A DNA stretch of 64,000 bases from Halopelagius longus (GCF_900100875.1 NZ_FNKQ01000001.1:1-64000); one strand, 5' to 3'. Positions 28,180 through 37,885 are shown, counted from the stretch's first letter. The notes: generated by a model not told the origin, from the letters alone. A program made the numbers and translations.

Positions 28180-29388
28180 TTACGGTTGGGCGGGCAGCTT
28201 CTGCTTTTCGGCCTCGATGTCCTTCGTCGGCAGCGGAATGTAGTTGACGTCCTCGACGAACGTCTTCTGCCCGAAGGTGGTCAGGAACATGTTGATGAAG
28301 GCGGCCTCCCGCATGTCCGTCCCCTCGGGGGTGTCGTCGGTCTTCTTGGTGTACATGTGGAGGTCGCGGTTGAGCGGGTACGAACTGTCGTAGATAGTGT
28401 TCTCCGCGTCCTTGCTCGGCTTGTACACCGTCCCCTCGATGTCGAGGGCGATGGGTCGAACCTGCTCGCCGGTGAACGCGAGCGCCATGTACGCGATGGC
28501 GCCCTCGTTCTGCTGGACGACGGTCGCGACCTGCTGATTCTGCCCCTTCCGGGTGTCGACGCCCGGCATCGACGCTTCGGCGTCGCCGAGCATGTTGAGT
28601 CGGAACGCCGTGTCCGTTCCGGAGCCTTCGGCGCGGCCGACCACGTATATCTCTTGGTCGGGGCCGCCGACCTCGCTCCAGTTGGTAATCTCGTCTTGGT
28701 AGATTTTCCGGACCTGCTCGCCGGTGAGTTGGGTGACGCCCGCGTCGTAGACGTCCTTGCTGACGACGACCGGTTGGCCGTCGCGGCCGACGACGTGGTC
28801 GACGAACTGCTCTTTGGCCTTCGACTCGGTGATTCCGAGTTCCGCGGTGATGGGGCCCGACGAGTTGCCGATGTCGACGAGGCCGTCGCGGACGGACTTA
28901 CACCCGGTCCCCGAGTGACTGAGGGCGACGCTCGTCGCGAACGGCGGTTTCGCCTGCGTTTCGGTCGCCTCGAACCCGTAGAGACCGGCGAAGTAGTCGG
29001 CGAGTCGCTTGTCGGTCTGTATCTCGTCCCAACCGGGGACGGTCCCCTCGTCGCTGGACCCCCAGTACTCGCCGTCGTCGGCGGGGGCGTTCGAGTTCCA
29101 GTAGGAACTGCCCTTGTTCGAGATGGGGTACACCGTCGAGGACCCCTCGGCGGTGAGCATCGACTGGTCGCCCGATTCGGTCTCCTCGGCCTCGGTGGTC
29201 TCCTCCTCGGTCGGGCTCTCGGTCCCCGTCTCGCCGGCCGCCTCCGTGGTTGCGTCGGTTTCGGTCTCGGTTTCCTGCTCGGCTTGGCCCGAACAACCCG
29301 CGATTCCGGCGGCCCCGATGGCCCCGGACGTCACCAGAAACTTCCGCCGTGATACTCGATCTGTCAGACGCTCTGACTCTTGCGTCAT
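28180..29388 (-). CDS. pstS: Phosphate-binding lipoprotein PstS
   Basis: A 402-aa Tat lipoprotein: VSRRKFLVTSGAIGAAGIAGC, then an acidic Thr/Glu linker and the binding domain (LTAEGSSTVYPISNKGS; VALSHSGTGCKSVRDGLVDIGNSSGPI; VGRAEGSGTDTAFR). The SS-TV and GSGT motifs bind phosphate. First gene of the minus-strand operon pstSCAB plus phoU-like gene. Confidence 0.95.
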   Translation of the reverse strand: MTQESERLTDRVSRRKFLVTSGAIGAAGIAGCSGQAEQETETETDATTEAAGETGTESPTEEETTEAEETESGDQSMLTAEGSSTVYPISNKGSSYWNSNAPADDGEYWGSSDEGTVPGWDEIQTDKRLADYFAGLYGFEATETQAKPPFATSVALSHSGTGCKSVRDGLVDIGNSSGPITAELGITESKAKEQFVDHVVGRDGQPVVVSKDVYDAGVTQLTGEQVRKIYQDEITNWSEVGGPDQEIYVVGRAEGSGTDTAFRLNMLGDAEASMPGVDTRKGQNQQVATVVQQNEGAIAYMALAFTGEQVRPIALDIEGTVYKPSKDAENTIYDSSYPLNRDLHMYTKKTDDTPEGTDMREAAFINMFLTTFGQKTFVEDVNYIPLPTKDIEAEKQKLPAQP

Positions 29389-29420
29389 CGATTCGAGCCT
29401 CAGTAGTCATAATAAAAACA

Positions 29421-29430
29421 GTTTATAATG
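29421..29430 (-). promoter_or_regulatory. TATA box of the pst operon
   Basis: On the minus strand CATTATAAAC lies about 35 bases before the pstS ATG, giving a leader of roughly ten bases. A/T-rich DNA with the partial palindrome GTTACTAATAACGATATTAG (29450-29431 on the plus strand) lies just upstream and may bind the phosphate regulator. Confidence 0.5.
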
Positions 29431-29610
29431 CTGGTCTAATATCGTTATTAGTAACACGTATCGATACTGTTTGGGAATATAAGAAAACATACGTCCGTAT
29501 AGGTCCGGAGCTCTACATTGACAAACGTTCTCACTAATCGGGGAACGTACCGCTGGTGATACAGTTCAACTGCGCAAGGTATAACGGCCAGCCGTCGGAA
29601 CCGACGGGAC

Positions 29611-30630
29611 ATGAGTTCGGAGGACGGAGACGCATCCCCCGACGACATCGTCGGTCTGTCGGTGCGGGAGGCGACGGACGCACTCGTCTCGGAGAACCCC
29701 GCCCGCGACCCGGAGTCGGTCCGGGCGGTGCTCGACCACGTGACCGAAGACGGCGTGGTGACGCGAGACGCGCTCGAAGAAGCGTTCTCGGACGCGTCGA
29801 TGGTCCTCGGCACCGCCGAGACGCGAACCGAACTCGCGTCGATGGCGCTCGCGGAGGCGAGAGAGACGGCCGCTCCCGTCTCGGACCTCGAAACCGTCCG
29901 GGCGCGCCTCGACGCGTTCGAGTCGGCGGTGACCGACCTGCAACGCCGCGCGACCGACCTCGGTTCGGACCTGCAGACGCTGGTGCGCCGGCGCGACGAC
30001 TCCGGCTCGATTTACGACCTCGTGACCGACCTGCGGCGCGTCACCTCGGACGCGAAGACGGTCCAACGGACCGCCGACGCCCTCCAGACCGACCTCGAAG
30101 CGTTCGAGCGGTGGGCGACCGACGCCGACGCTCGGTTCCGCGAACTCGACGCCGACGCCGACGCCCTCGAACGGTCGCTCGACGCGTCCGCGAACGTGGT
30201 AGAGAAACTGGCGGACGGTGACGAGAGCGGTCGGGAGACGCTGTCGCTTCCGACGACCGACGACGCCGTCGCCGCCGACGCCGCGTGGGCCGACGCGACG
30301 CTCCGCCTCCGGGTCGTAGAACTCCTCGTCGCGGACGCGCGCGCGGAACTCGCCGACCTCCGGCGGTGGGCCGACCGCGAGAACGACCGCGACGCGGCGT
30401 TCGACGCCCGCGCCGAGGAACTCGAACGCCGGTTCGACGAGTTAGACGAGAAGCGGGAGACGCTCGGCCGCCGCCTCGACGCTCTGGGCCGCCCGGCGTG
30501 GCGGGAGCGTCACGGCGACCGACTGTCGGGGTTCGACGCCGCCCTCGACGACTTCGAACCGCCCGTCGCGTGGGGCGACGTGCGCGGGGTGCTCGAACGC
30601 TACCGTCCGGCCCTCGAAGGCGCGGCGTGA
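29611..30630 (+). CDS. Haloarchaeal coiled-coil protein, unknown function
   Basis: A 339-aa very acidic protein that is almost wholly helical. Heptad-like Leu/Ala/Val spacing runs from about residue 60 to 330 (ARLDAFESAVTDLQRRATDL; RFRELDADADALERSLDA). No membrane segment, signal or catalytic motif. N-terminal VLDHVTEDGVVTRDALEEAF resembles an EF-hand-less helical pair. Similar proteins are annotated as halo transducer-like; I cannot assign a role. Confidence 0.7.
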   Translation: MSSEDGDASPDDIVGLSVREATDALVSENPARDPESVRAVLDHVTEDGVVTRDALEEAFSDASMVLGTAETRTELASMALAEARETAAPVSDLETVRARLDAFESAVTDLQRRATDLGSDLQTLVRRRDDSGSIYDLVTDLRRVTSDAKTVQRTADALQTDLEAFERWATDADARFRELDADADALERSLDASANVVEKLADGDESGRETLSLPTTDDAVAADAAWADATLRLRVVELLVADARAELADLRRWADRENDRDAAFDARAEELERRFDELDEKRETLGRRLDALGRPAWRERHGDRLSGFDAALDDFEPPVAWGDVRGVLERYRPALEGAA

Positions 30631-30681
30631 CCTCGGCCGAGGGTCTCCGTCCCGCGATACGAGACCTCGATCGGGACGAGC

Positions 30682-31785
30682 TTAACTCCGTTTCTCCGGC
30701 AGGCTGTCGAAGAACTCCTGCACCATCGGCATCCTCTCTGTCACGACGGAACAGCTCTCGAACTCCGCTTTCGCGTTGTCTTCTGCGACCTCCTGTTTCT
30801 CGGGGTTACCGTGGCCGCCGGCGGTCGCCGCCTCGTCGAGGACGTCACAACCGTGCGAGAGCGCGTCGGTTATGCAGGCGAACTCGTCGAGCGGTGTTTC
30901 GACCGCTTCGACGGCGTCTATCTCGACTATCGTTTCGTGGAGGTCCTCGAAGTCCCCCGACAGTCCGTAGAACGTCCCGGAGGCGTCGTCGTACTCCTCG
31001 TCCCGATACTGCTCGAACCCCCGTTGCAGCTTCCCAACCTCATCGGAGAGCGTCCGGACTATCTCCGCGAAGCGATCGAACTGGGATATCTCCGTTTCGA
31101 GTCGTTCGACCTTCGTGTCGTAATCTGCGGGTTCGAGGTCGTCGATGGCGTCGAGGCTGTCAGAGCGCGACTGCTCCTTGATGTTACTAACCGTCTCTTT
31201 CGCCGCACCAGCCGCCTCGGTCACGAGCTCCACTTGGCTGCCGACTCGGTCGTACTCGCCGCCGTAAAATCGGTCGGTGGTCTCGCCCTGCCGATAGAAC
31301 GCACGACTGAGGTGCTGGTGCGTCTTTCCCGCCCACCAGAGGAACCAGTACACCTCTCGAAGACGGGATAGCCGCTCTCGCTGCGCTCCGGTGGCGTCGC
31401 TCCCGATGTCGTTGAATCGACTCCGCGCATCGTAGAGCGGGCCGGCGTTCTCCTCGAACGAGAATCCGTCCGTCGCGTTCAAATCGTGGAACCCCCGATT
31501 CGGGCCTGCAGCGTCGACGTACCGTCCGACCGCTTTGTCGAGGTCGTTTGCCGCCCGGTCCAACGTTCGTTCGACGTCGTCGGGCGTTTCGGACTGCGTC
31601 TCCGTCTTCGTCTCCGTTTCCTCGCCGGCCGGCGTCGGTGAATCGGTCGCTACGCTCTCCGGCGTCGGTGTATCCGTCTCTTCCGATGGCGTTCGACTCG
31701 CGGACGTGGCCGCCTCTGGCTCCGAGGAAGAGCACCCCGCCAAGAAGACTCCGCTCGCCATCGAGAGATACGTCCGTCGATTCAT
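30682..31785 (-). CDS. Lipoprotein with helical extracellular domain, unknown function
   Basis: A 367-aa protein. MNRRTYLSMASGVFLAGC is an RR-type signal with lipobox; a Thr/Glu-rich linker covers about 20-70; the rest is helical (DLDKAVGRYVDAAG; KVERLETEISQFDRFAEIVR). The signal indicates export and lipid anchoring. Convergent with the coiled-coil gene, 51 bases between stops. No family recognised. Confidence 0.72.
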   Translation of the reverse strand: MNRRTYLSMASGVFLAGCSSSEPEAATSASRTPSEETDTPTPESVATDSPTPAGEETETKTETQSETPDDVERTLDRAANDLDKAVGRYVDAAGPNRGFHDLNATDGFSFEENAGPLYDARSRFNDIGSDATGAQRERLSRLREVYWFLWWAGKTHQHLSRAFYRQGETTDRFYGGEYDRVGSQVELVTEAAGAAKETVSNIKEQSRSDSLDAIDDLEPADYDTKVERLETEISQFDRFAEIVRTLSDEVGKLQRGFEQYRDEEYDDASGTFYGLSGDFEDLHETIVEIDAVEAVETPLDEFACITDALSHGCDVLDEAATAGGHGNPEKQEVAEDNAKAEFESCSVVTERMPMVQEFFDSLPEKRS

Positions 31786-31915
31786 ACCGATCGGTTACAG
31801 TCTCCGTACAAAGAATTATTGATAATACGAACTGTTCTCGCTCCGACGGTTCTCCGGGGATACTCCGAATCTCGTATCGACCGCCTGTCCTCGTGGAGAG
31901 TCCCATCGAGGGTTG

Positions 31916-32785
31916 CTACCGCCGTGCGTACGCGACGACGTTCGCGGCGTCGTCGAGCGTCAGTTTCAGTGCGCCGCCGTCGGTGCGGACCGTCAGTTCC
32001 AGTTCGAGGGGGTCCTCGCTCGTAATCGTCGTCTCGGGGTCGAGAAGCGGCAAAAGTTCCCACGGGTACGTCTCGCGCGGGTCGATTCCCGAGTCGAACA
32101 GGAACGACGCCACCGCGGGATGGTCCACGACGACGGCACCCGCGTTCAGGTGGGTCCGGTCCCCGCAGGCCCGACACTCGAACTTGACGTCGAGGGCGGC
32201 GCGGTACGCGACGGACTCCTCGTCCGACCGGACGGTGAGCGTCGAGTCCACGCGGCCGTGACAGAGCGTACAGAACCCCCGGCTCAACTGGTGTGCGAGC
32301 GTCAGCACGTGCTTTCCGAGCACCTGCGGGAGGTTCTCGCGGGGCGTGCTCGCGACGGTCACCGGCGGCACCGGCATCTTCGTTATCAGGTTCTCGCAGG
32401 CCGAACAGTCGATGACGACGTTGCCCCCCTCGTACCGCGCGGTCAGTTCCTCGCCGCAGAACATGCACTCGCCCGCGCGGACGGAGTCGACTTCGACGTC
32501 CTCGGTGGAGAAGTACCCCGAGACGGCCGCGCCGATGGTCTGTTTTCCGGTGTGGGTGAGCACGTACCCCTCCTCCGTCTTCCGGACGAACTCCGGGACG
32601 AGTACGTTCAGGTGGTAGTTGAACTGCCCGGAGTCGCGGACGCCGACCCGCGACTGGAGTTCGGTGAACGAGACCGGTTCGCCGTATCGGTCCCACAGTT
32701 CCCGGAGAATCGAGATTCGCAGTTCGTTGGCGACGGACCCGAACAGGTCGTCGAGTTCCGAAACGGGTATTCCGTCGATCGACAC
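31916..32785 (-). CDS. Winged-helix (ArsR-like) regulator with zinc-ribbon C-terminal part
   Basis: A 289-aa haloarchaeal regulator. Residues 8-75 form an ArsR-type winged helix (LFGSVANELRISILREL; FTELQSRVGVRDSGQFNYHL). Three Cys pairs follow, CMFCGEEL with CSAC (about 108-130), CTLCHGR and CRAC, forming zinc ribbons, then a sensor-like domain. Common in haloarchaea as a DUF-type transcription factor. Ligand unknown. Confidence 0.78.
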   Translation of the reverse strand: MSIDGIPVSELDDLFGSVANELRISILRELWDRYGEPVSFTELQSRVGVRDSGQFNYHLNVLVPEFVRKTEEGYVLTHTGKQTIGAAVSGYFSTEDVEVDSVRAGECMFCGEELTARYEGGNVVIDCSACENLITKMPVPPVTVASTPRENLPQVLGKHVLTLAHQLSRGFCTLCHGRVDSTLTVRSDEESVAYRAALDVKFECRACGDRTHLNAGAVVVDHPAVASFLFDSGIDPRETYPWELLPLLDPETTITSEDPLELELTVRTDGGALKLTLDDAANVVAYARR

Positions 32786-33129
32786 GACGCGAACTCGTCG
32801 CTCAATTTACATCAATATTCCGTGTTCCGCACCTGCTCGACGGTTCGAGCGCGTTCGGCGCGTGCGCGACCGAGGAAATATCACTCACAGAACAGAAATA
32901 TTTCTCTGGGAACGCTTACAGTCCATCCCGCCGTCATGTCGAGCATGCACGGATCCTCCGATAGACGCCCTATACCCTCCAGTTATCGGATGGCGAGCGA
33001 GTCGAGGAATCGCGGACGCGACGTTCCGAGACTCCCCTCCCGGTTCGTCCACGGCGGACGAACCGCACGTCGAGGCTCCCACCGTAGCGTGGCGACCCCG
33101 TTCGCTCGCACCGCGACTCTCGAACGCAG

Positions 33130-33891
33130 ATGACCGACGACCACTCCGAGGAGGACGCTCGCACCGACGGCACGGGCGTCGTCGCCCCGGACGGAGAGAC
33201 GCCGACGTGGCGGGAACGCAAAGAGCGCTCGGCGGGCCTGCCGCGCCTCACTTACGAGTACTTCGAGCGCTCTCGCCGCGAAGACGAGGAGTTGCGGCGG
33301 GAGTCCGACTACGTCGAACGCGACGTGTTGGGCTTCCCGACGTGGCCCCACGAGATAATTCGTAACCTCTCTATCGCGTGTTTCTTCGTCGGTATCATCC
33401 TGTTTCTGGCGGCGACGCTCCCGCCGCACATCGGCAACCCGGCGAACCCGAGTTCCACGCCGGGCATCATCCTGCCGGACTGGTACCTCTACTGGTCGTT
33501 CGGCCTGCTGAAGCTCGGTCCGCTGAACCCCGAGTTGGCCGTCCTCGGCGGGCAGAAGCTGATGGGCGACCGGATGTACGGCGTCCTCGCGAACATCGTC
33601 GTCGTCGGTGCCATCGCCATCGTCCCGTTCCTCAACAAGGGAAGCGCGCGACGCCCCGTCGAGCAACCGTTCTGGTCCGCCGTCGGCGTCGGCGGCGTCA
33701 CCTTCGCGCTGACTCTCAGCATCTACTCGGCGAAGAACCTCGTGCCGATGAACGTGGACCTGCTGTTCGATATGACGTTCCTCCTGCCGCCCGTCGCGGC
33801 CCTCGTCGCGTACCCGGTGCTGAAGGCGATGCGCGAGGGGTACATGTACGGCCTCAACAAGCGGTACTACCGTCTCCGCCCGCCGAAGTGA
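33130..33891 (+). CDS. Cytochrome b C-terminal (subunit IV-like) membrane protein
   Basis: A 253-aa protein with a hydrophilic N-terminus and three or four hydrophobic helices from residue 80: FPTWPHEIIRNLSIACFFVG, then HIGNPANPSSTPGIILPDWYLYWSFGLLK. The last is the PEWY-like quinol-site region (here PDWY) of cytochrome b/b6f subunit IV. No heme-binding N-terminal cytochrome b or Rieske partner is adjacent, so the gene is an orphan here. Expected role: quinol oxidation in a bc-type complex or nitrate-respiration branch. Confidence 0.82.
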   Translation: MTDDHSEEDARTDGTGVVAPDGETPTWRERKERSAGLPRLTYEYFERSRREDEELRRESDYVERDVLGFPTWPHEIIRNLSIACFFVGIILFLAATLPPHIGNPANPSSTPGIILPDWYLYWSFGLLKLGPLNPELAVLGGQKLMGDRMYGVLANIVVVGAIAIVPFLNKGSARRPVEQPFWSAVGVGGVTFALTLSIYSAKNLVPMNVDLLFDMTFLLPPVAALVAYPVLKAMREGYMYGLNKRYYRLRPPK

Positions 33892-34001
33892 GCCGTCCGG
33901 CCTCGGTCCTTCGCTTTCGGCCCTCCTCCGAGCCCGGACGTTTCAGCGGTTCGCTACCCGTTCGCCGGAAAAATCGATCCTCTCCGTTCTCGCCGGTGTA
34001 A

Positions 34002-34412
34002 CTATACGCCGGGATTCGTATCGCCGAGATACTCCGCGTCTCCGAATCCGAGGAACGGCCAAAAGACGAACGGGAGGACCGCCAGTCCGAGTCCCGTCCC
34101 CGGTCCTTTGCCGAACTGCTTGGCCACGTCGACGAACAGTGCGATCATGAGTATCCAGCCGATGACCGGGATGATCGGCAGAGCCACCCACCACGTCGGA
34201 CGGTCGGCGATCTCGACCAGATAGAAGAAGTTGAGGAAGGGAACGAACGCGCCCCATCCGGGTTGGCCCGCTTTTACGAACGTCTTCCACATCCCGATGG
34301 CCGGAACGAAGAAGAAAGCCAGTATCAGGAGGAGGAAGAACACCGCTCCGAGTCCTGCACCTGCGTCGCTCTGTAACGGAATCATCACGCTGCTGCCTGC
34401 GTTACTTACCAT
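34002..34412 (-). CDS. Small four-TM membrane protein (DUF5684-like)
   Basis: A 136-aa protein with about four hydrophobic segments and the pattern FVPAIGMWKTFVKAGQPGWG, FVPFLNFFYLVEIADRP, PVIGWILMIALFVDVAKQFGK, which matches DUF5684-type proteins. Its short loops carry the conserved Lys, Gly-x-Pro-Gly-Trp and Asp/Lys. Function unknown. An ATG nine codons in is an alternative start. Confidence 0.75.
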   Translation of the reverse strand: MVSNAGSSVMIPLQSDAGAGLGAVFFLLLILAFFFVPAIGMWKTFVKAGQPGWGAFVPFLNFFYLVEIADRPTWWVALPIIPVIGWILMIALFVDVAKQFGKGPGTGLGLAVLPFVFWPFLGFGDAEYLGDTNPGV

Positions 34413-34639
34413 GTATCTCCACAGTCCCCGTCTATCAAATCGAGCAATAAAACTTGCTAACTAAGTATACTGTATTTAATTCTAACTTGTCTGGGAGATT
34501 CGGCACAGCTGTTCCTCACTATCGGGATTCAGCGGCCTCTAGGTTGTGATAGAAAGTTTACGTATTCTGCGGTCGTTCTCCTCTCGGAACTGCAAATATC
34601 GGAACTGATAATCAGGGGCAGGGCCAGTCGTCGTCACGG

Positions 34640-34694
34640 CCGGTTCGGTGACTTCGCCGAACGCTGCGATGCGCGCGGGTACACGCACCGGTCA
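34640..34694 (-). pseudogene. 5' relic of a zinc quinone-oxidoreductase gene
   Basis: The minus strand reads R-I-A-A-F-G-E-V-T-E-P where the intact gene at 22262-23275 reads RVAAFGELVGPDG. DNA identity covers the start region and its upstream flank, including CACCGGTC, but the ATG has become GCG. Homology fades after about 55 bases. It is a dead fragment of a duplicate of that dehydrogenase. Confidence 0.6.
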
Positions 34695-34783
34695 CTGGTT
34701 CGTAATTGCGGGCACTCTGCGAACGGGACGGAGGTCCGAGAGCGGACGGTGACGCTCGTCGGCTCCGAGCCGTAGTCGGCGAC

Positions 34784-37531
34784 TCAGAACACGTTCACCG
34801 TCACCGTCTGCGGGTCGAGGTCCTCCACGGCCACCTCGTACTCGCCGGGCGAGTCGAACGTGTGCAGGAACGTCAGGTCCGTCGACCCGCCGGGTTCGAG
34901 GTCGACTCCGCTCGTCCGGACGACGTCGTCGTCGACGGTGAGTTTGACCACCTGCAGGCTCTCCTCGTCGCCGGTGTTTCTCACCGTCACCGGAATCTCC
35001 AGTTGGCGGTCCACCGTGGTCTCCTCGGGCACCTCGAAGCCCTCGTAAGAGAACATCCGGAACTCCGCGGACTGTTCGGTGACCGTCACCGTCTTCGAGA
35101 ACGAGGCGTCGCCGTCGGCGGCGGCCATCGTCACCTCGTGGTCGCCCGTCTCGGAGAGGCGGAGGGGGAACTCGACTTGCGCCTCCTCTCCGGCGCCGAC
35201 GCGGACGAACGTCTCCTCGACCGTCTCGCCGTCGACGCTGAGCGTCATCCGTTCGCCGCCGACGATGCCGCCCGAGTTGCTCGCCTCGACGAGGACGGTG
35301 AACGGTTCGCCGGCCATCACCTCCTCGGGGACGATGGGCGTGTCGTACTCGTAGGAGGGCGGTTCGTACGCCGGAATCTCGGACTGTTCGCCGCCCTCGG
35401 GCGGGCGGAGGCGGACGGCCTGCCCGCCGCCGGTGACCATCGACGCGTGGAGCGTATCGTCGGCGGAGACGAGGAACTCGTAGTAGGCGACTTCGTCGGG
35501 GTTCGACTCGTAGTCCGCCTCGGGGCCGTCGGCGTACACCTCGGCGACGTACTTCCGGTTGCTCTTCAGGAAGTCGAGCGGAACGGGGAGCGTGCGCGGG
35601 GTGTCGTCCGTCCCGGTGCCGACGAACCACTCCGCTCCCTTGCGGCGGGCGATGGTGGCGTAATCGCCGATTTCGGCCGCGCCGGCGACGGTTTCGTCCC
35701 ACGCCGCCGGCACCTGCTCGATGTACTCGAAGGTGTCCAAGTCGTCGTAGTGCTCCGGCATGTCGGCGACCATCTGGAGGCCGCTGAACAGCATCGGATA
35801 CAGGGCGAGTTGGCGCGCGACGGTGTTGTGGACGCGCGTGTTGCCGTACTCTTCGTACAGGATGTCGAAGATGCCCGGCGTGTAGTCCAGCGGTCCGGCC
35901 ACCATCCGCGTGAACGGGAGCGTGAGCGTGTGCGACGGCGGGTTCCCCTCTGGCCGGAAGTTCTCGTACTCCAGTCCGCTCACGCCCTCGCGGGTCATGA
36001 GGTTGGGGTACGTCCGCCGCACCCCGGTCGGCTTGATGGGTTCGTGGACGTTGAGCATTATCTCGTGCTCTGCGGCCTTCTTCGTCACGTGGCGGTAGTG
36101 GTTCACCATCCGCTGGCCGTGGTGGTGGTAGCGTTCGCCGTCGATGTCTAGCCCCTCCTCGCTGACGTAGCCGGACTTTATCGCGTGGATGCCGAGGTCC
36201 TCGTACAGCGAGAACGCCTCCTCCAGTTGCTCCTCGTAGTTGCCGACGCCGCCGCCCGTCTCGTTGTGCGCGACGACGTTCACGCTCGGGTCTTTCGACT
36301 GTCCGTACTCGACCACCTCCTGCAGGTCGTAGTGTTCGGTCGACTCGGTGAACGAGAACTCGTGCGGCGGGTTGCTCCAGGAGTCGAACCCGCCTTCCCA
36401 GCCGACGTTCCACCCCTCCACGAGGAGCGAGGAGATGCCGTGCTCGCTGGCGAAGTCCATGTAGCGTTTGGCGTTCTCGGTGGTGGCGCCCACGTCCGGG
36501 CCGGGCGCCCACCGCGACTTGCCGACGTGAATCTCCCACCAGATGCCCATGTACTTCTGCGGCTCTATCCAGTCGGTGTCGTCCAACTGGTTCGGTTCGT
36601 TCAGGTTGACGATGAGGTCCGACTCCACGAGGGCGCCCGGGTCCGACCCGAGGGTGAACGTCCGCCACGGCGAGACGTGCGGCGCCTCGCCTTTCACCTT
36701 CGACTCGCCGTCGGGCCACGGGACGAGCGTACTCTCGAACGTCGTCGGGTCGTCGTCGGCACGGGTGAGCGTCATGCCCGCGTAGTCGGTCAGGGCCGCC
36801 TCGTGGACGCTCATATACGCTTCGTCGCCGACGCGCATCGTCACCGGCGTGTTCGCGCCGTCTACCTCCGACCCCACGTCGGGCGTCGGCTTCACCTCGC
36901 TCAGCGGCGTCTCCTCGTAGAGGTACTCGTAGTTCTCCCAGTCGTCCGGAGTCCACCACGAGGTGTAGTCGTCGGCGAACGCGAACTCCGTCCGCTCGTC
37001 GGTGACGACGAACGAGCCGAGGTTCTCCTGTTCGGGCAAGACGTACCGGAACGCGGCACCGTCGTCGTAGGCGCGAAAGAGGAGGTTCAGAGACCGTTTC
37101 GACCCCTCCGTCTCCCGGAGGCCGACGGCCAGTTCCTCGTAGTTGTTCCGAATCGAGTCGCTCGTGCCCCAGACGGGGTCCCACGTCTCGTCGATACTGC
37201 GACGCTCCGCGCCCGTCACCTCGAACGAGTCGGCCAAGGGCGCGGCGTCGCGGAAGGCGAGTCCGAGCGTCGAACGGTCCACCACCGTCCGACCGCCGTA
37301 CGTGACGGCGTACGTCGGCGTCCCGTCGACCAACTCGAACGTCACCTCCACGTCGCCGCCGGGCGAGGTGAGCGACTGTACCTTCGTTCGGTCGCTCCGT
37401 TCGGTGCTCTCTATCGGCTTTGCCGCCACTCCGGACACTATCGACGTCAGTCCCCCGACGGCCGCCGCACCGGCGACGAATTCGCGTCGTCGAAGGAGCG
37501 AATCGGACGTATCGTTGTTATCTCGTGACAC
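34784..37531 (-). CDS. GH97 family glycosidase with two C-terminal beta-sandwich domains
   Basis: A 915-aa secreted enzyme. LLRRREFVAGAAAVGGL is a Tat signal. Residues about 45-310 are the GH97 N-domain and 310-610 the TIM barrel with VVAHNETGGGVGNYE (Glu near 423), IMLNVHEPIKPTGVRRTYPN (Glu near 496) and TREGVSGLEYEN. The barrel strand AIKSGYV lacks the Asp found in retaining GH97 enzymes and follows the SusB-like inverting pattern, so an alpha-glucosidase is likely. About 180 extra residues (from 733) form two CARDB-like domains beyond the usual 650-700 aa. GTG at 37531 is preferred; TTG 37540 or GTG 37537 are possible. Confidence 0.87.
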   Translation of the reverse strand: MSRDNNDTSDSLLRRREFVAGAAAVGGLTSIVSGVAAKPIESTERSDRTKVQSLTSPGGDVEVTFELVDGTPTYAVTYGGRTVVDRSTLGLAFRDAAPLADSFEVTGAERRSIDETWDPVWGTSDSIRNNYEELAVGLRETEGSKRSLNLLFRAYDDGAAFRYVLPEQENLGSFVVTDERTEFAFADDYTSWWTPDDWENYEYLYEETPLSEVKPTPDVGSEVDGANTPVTMRVGDEAYMSVHEAALTDYAGMTLTRADDDPTTFESTLVPWPDGESKVKGEAPHVSPWRTFTLGSDPGALVESDLIVNLNEPNQLDDTDWIEPQKYMGIWWEIHVGKSRWAPGPDVGATTENAKRYMDFASEHGISSLLVEGWNVGWEGGFDSWSNPPHEFSFTESTEHYDLQEVVEYGQSKDPSVNVVAHNETGGGVGNYEEQLEEAFSLYEDLGIHAIKSGYVSEEGLDIDGERYHHHGQRMVNHYRHVTKKAAEHEIMLNVHEPIKPTGVRRTYPNLMTREGVSGLEYENFRPEGNPPSHTLTLPFTRMVAGPLDYTPGIFDILYEEYGNTRVHNTVARQLALYPMLFSGLQMVADMPEHYDDLDTFEYIEQVPAAWDETVAGAAEIGDYATIARRKGAEWFVGTGTDDTPRTLPVPLDFLKSNRKYVAEVYADGPEADYESNPDEVAYYEFLVSADDTLHASMVTGGGQAVRLRPPEGGEQSEIPAYEPPSYEYDTPIVPEEVMAGEPFTVLVEASNSGGIVGGERMTLSVDGETVEETFVRVGAGEEAQVEFPLRLSETGDHEVTMAAADGDASFSKTVTVTEQSAEFRMFSYEGFEVPEETTVDRQLEIPVTVRNTGDEESLQVVKLTVDDDVVRTSGVDLEPGGSTDLTFLHTFDSPGEYEVAVEDLDPQTVTVNVF

Positions 37532-37660
37532 GAACACCAACTCGCCTGGAAATATGATAAACTATTTCCACAAACGAACACAAATTCAATAATCGTTCAA
37601 TATGCTCGGTAACGGTCAGTTCGGGCGATAACGGGGGCTGTGGCGGCCACCGTTCGGTCC

Positions 37661-37742
37661 CCGATCGAAATCCCGCGGCTGCCGTAGATTTCGCTGTTCA
37701 CTTCGTTCACAGCAGAGGTCTGACGGATTCGACGGGCGTTCG
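37661..37742 (+). repeat. Left copy of tRNA-derived att-like repeat
   Basis: AAATCCCGCGGCTG (37668-37681), a TTCGCT..TCACTTCGTTCAC hairpin segment, and GACGGGCGTTCG (37731-37742). The same order of words recurs at 40660-40728. AAATCCCG with GACGGGC resembles the T-arm/acceptor end of a tRNA. The two copies bracket the copper cluster. The right copy is better preserved. Confidence 0.5.
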
Positions 37743-37885
37743 TTACGTTGTCGAACGATAAACTGTATGAGATAGCGCGGTCGTTATCGCGGTCGGGCTT
37801 CCAATGGACGTACGGGGACGACGCGGACGTCGATTGGGGAAGAAAGTAGTCAGAACGCACGGATCTACGAACCAAGTCCACACTA

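Noticed and set aside
34692-37184. 830-codon minus-strand open frame
   Set aside because: Arg-rich off-frame copy of the GH97 gene; the GH97 frame has the domains.
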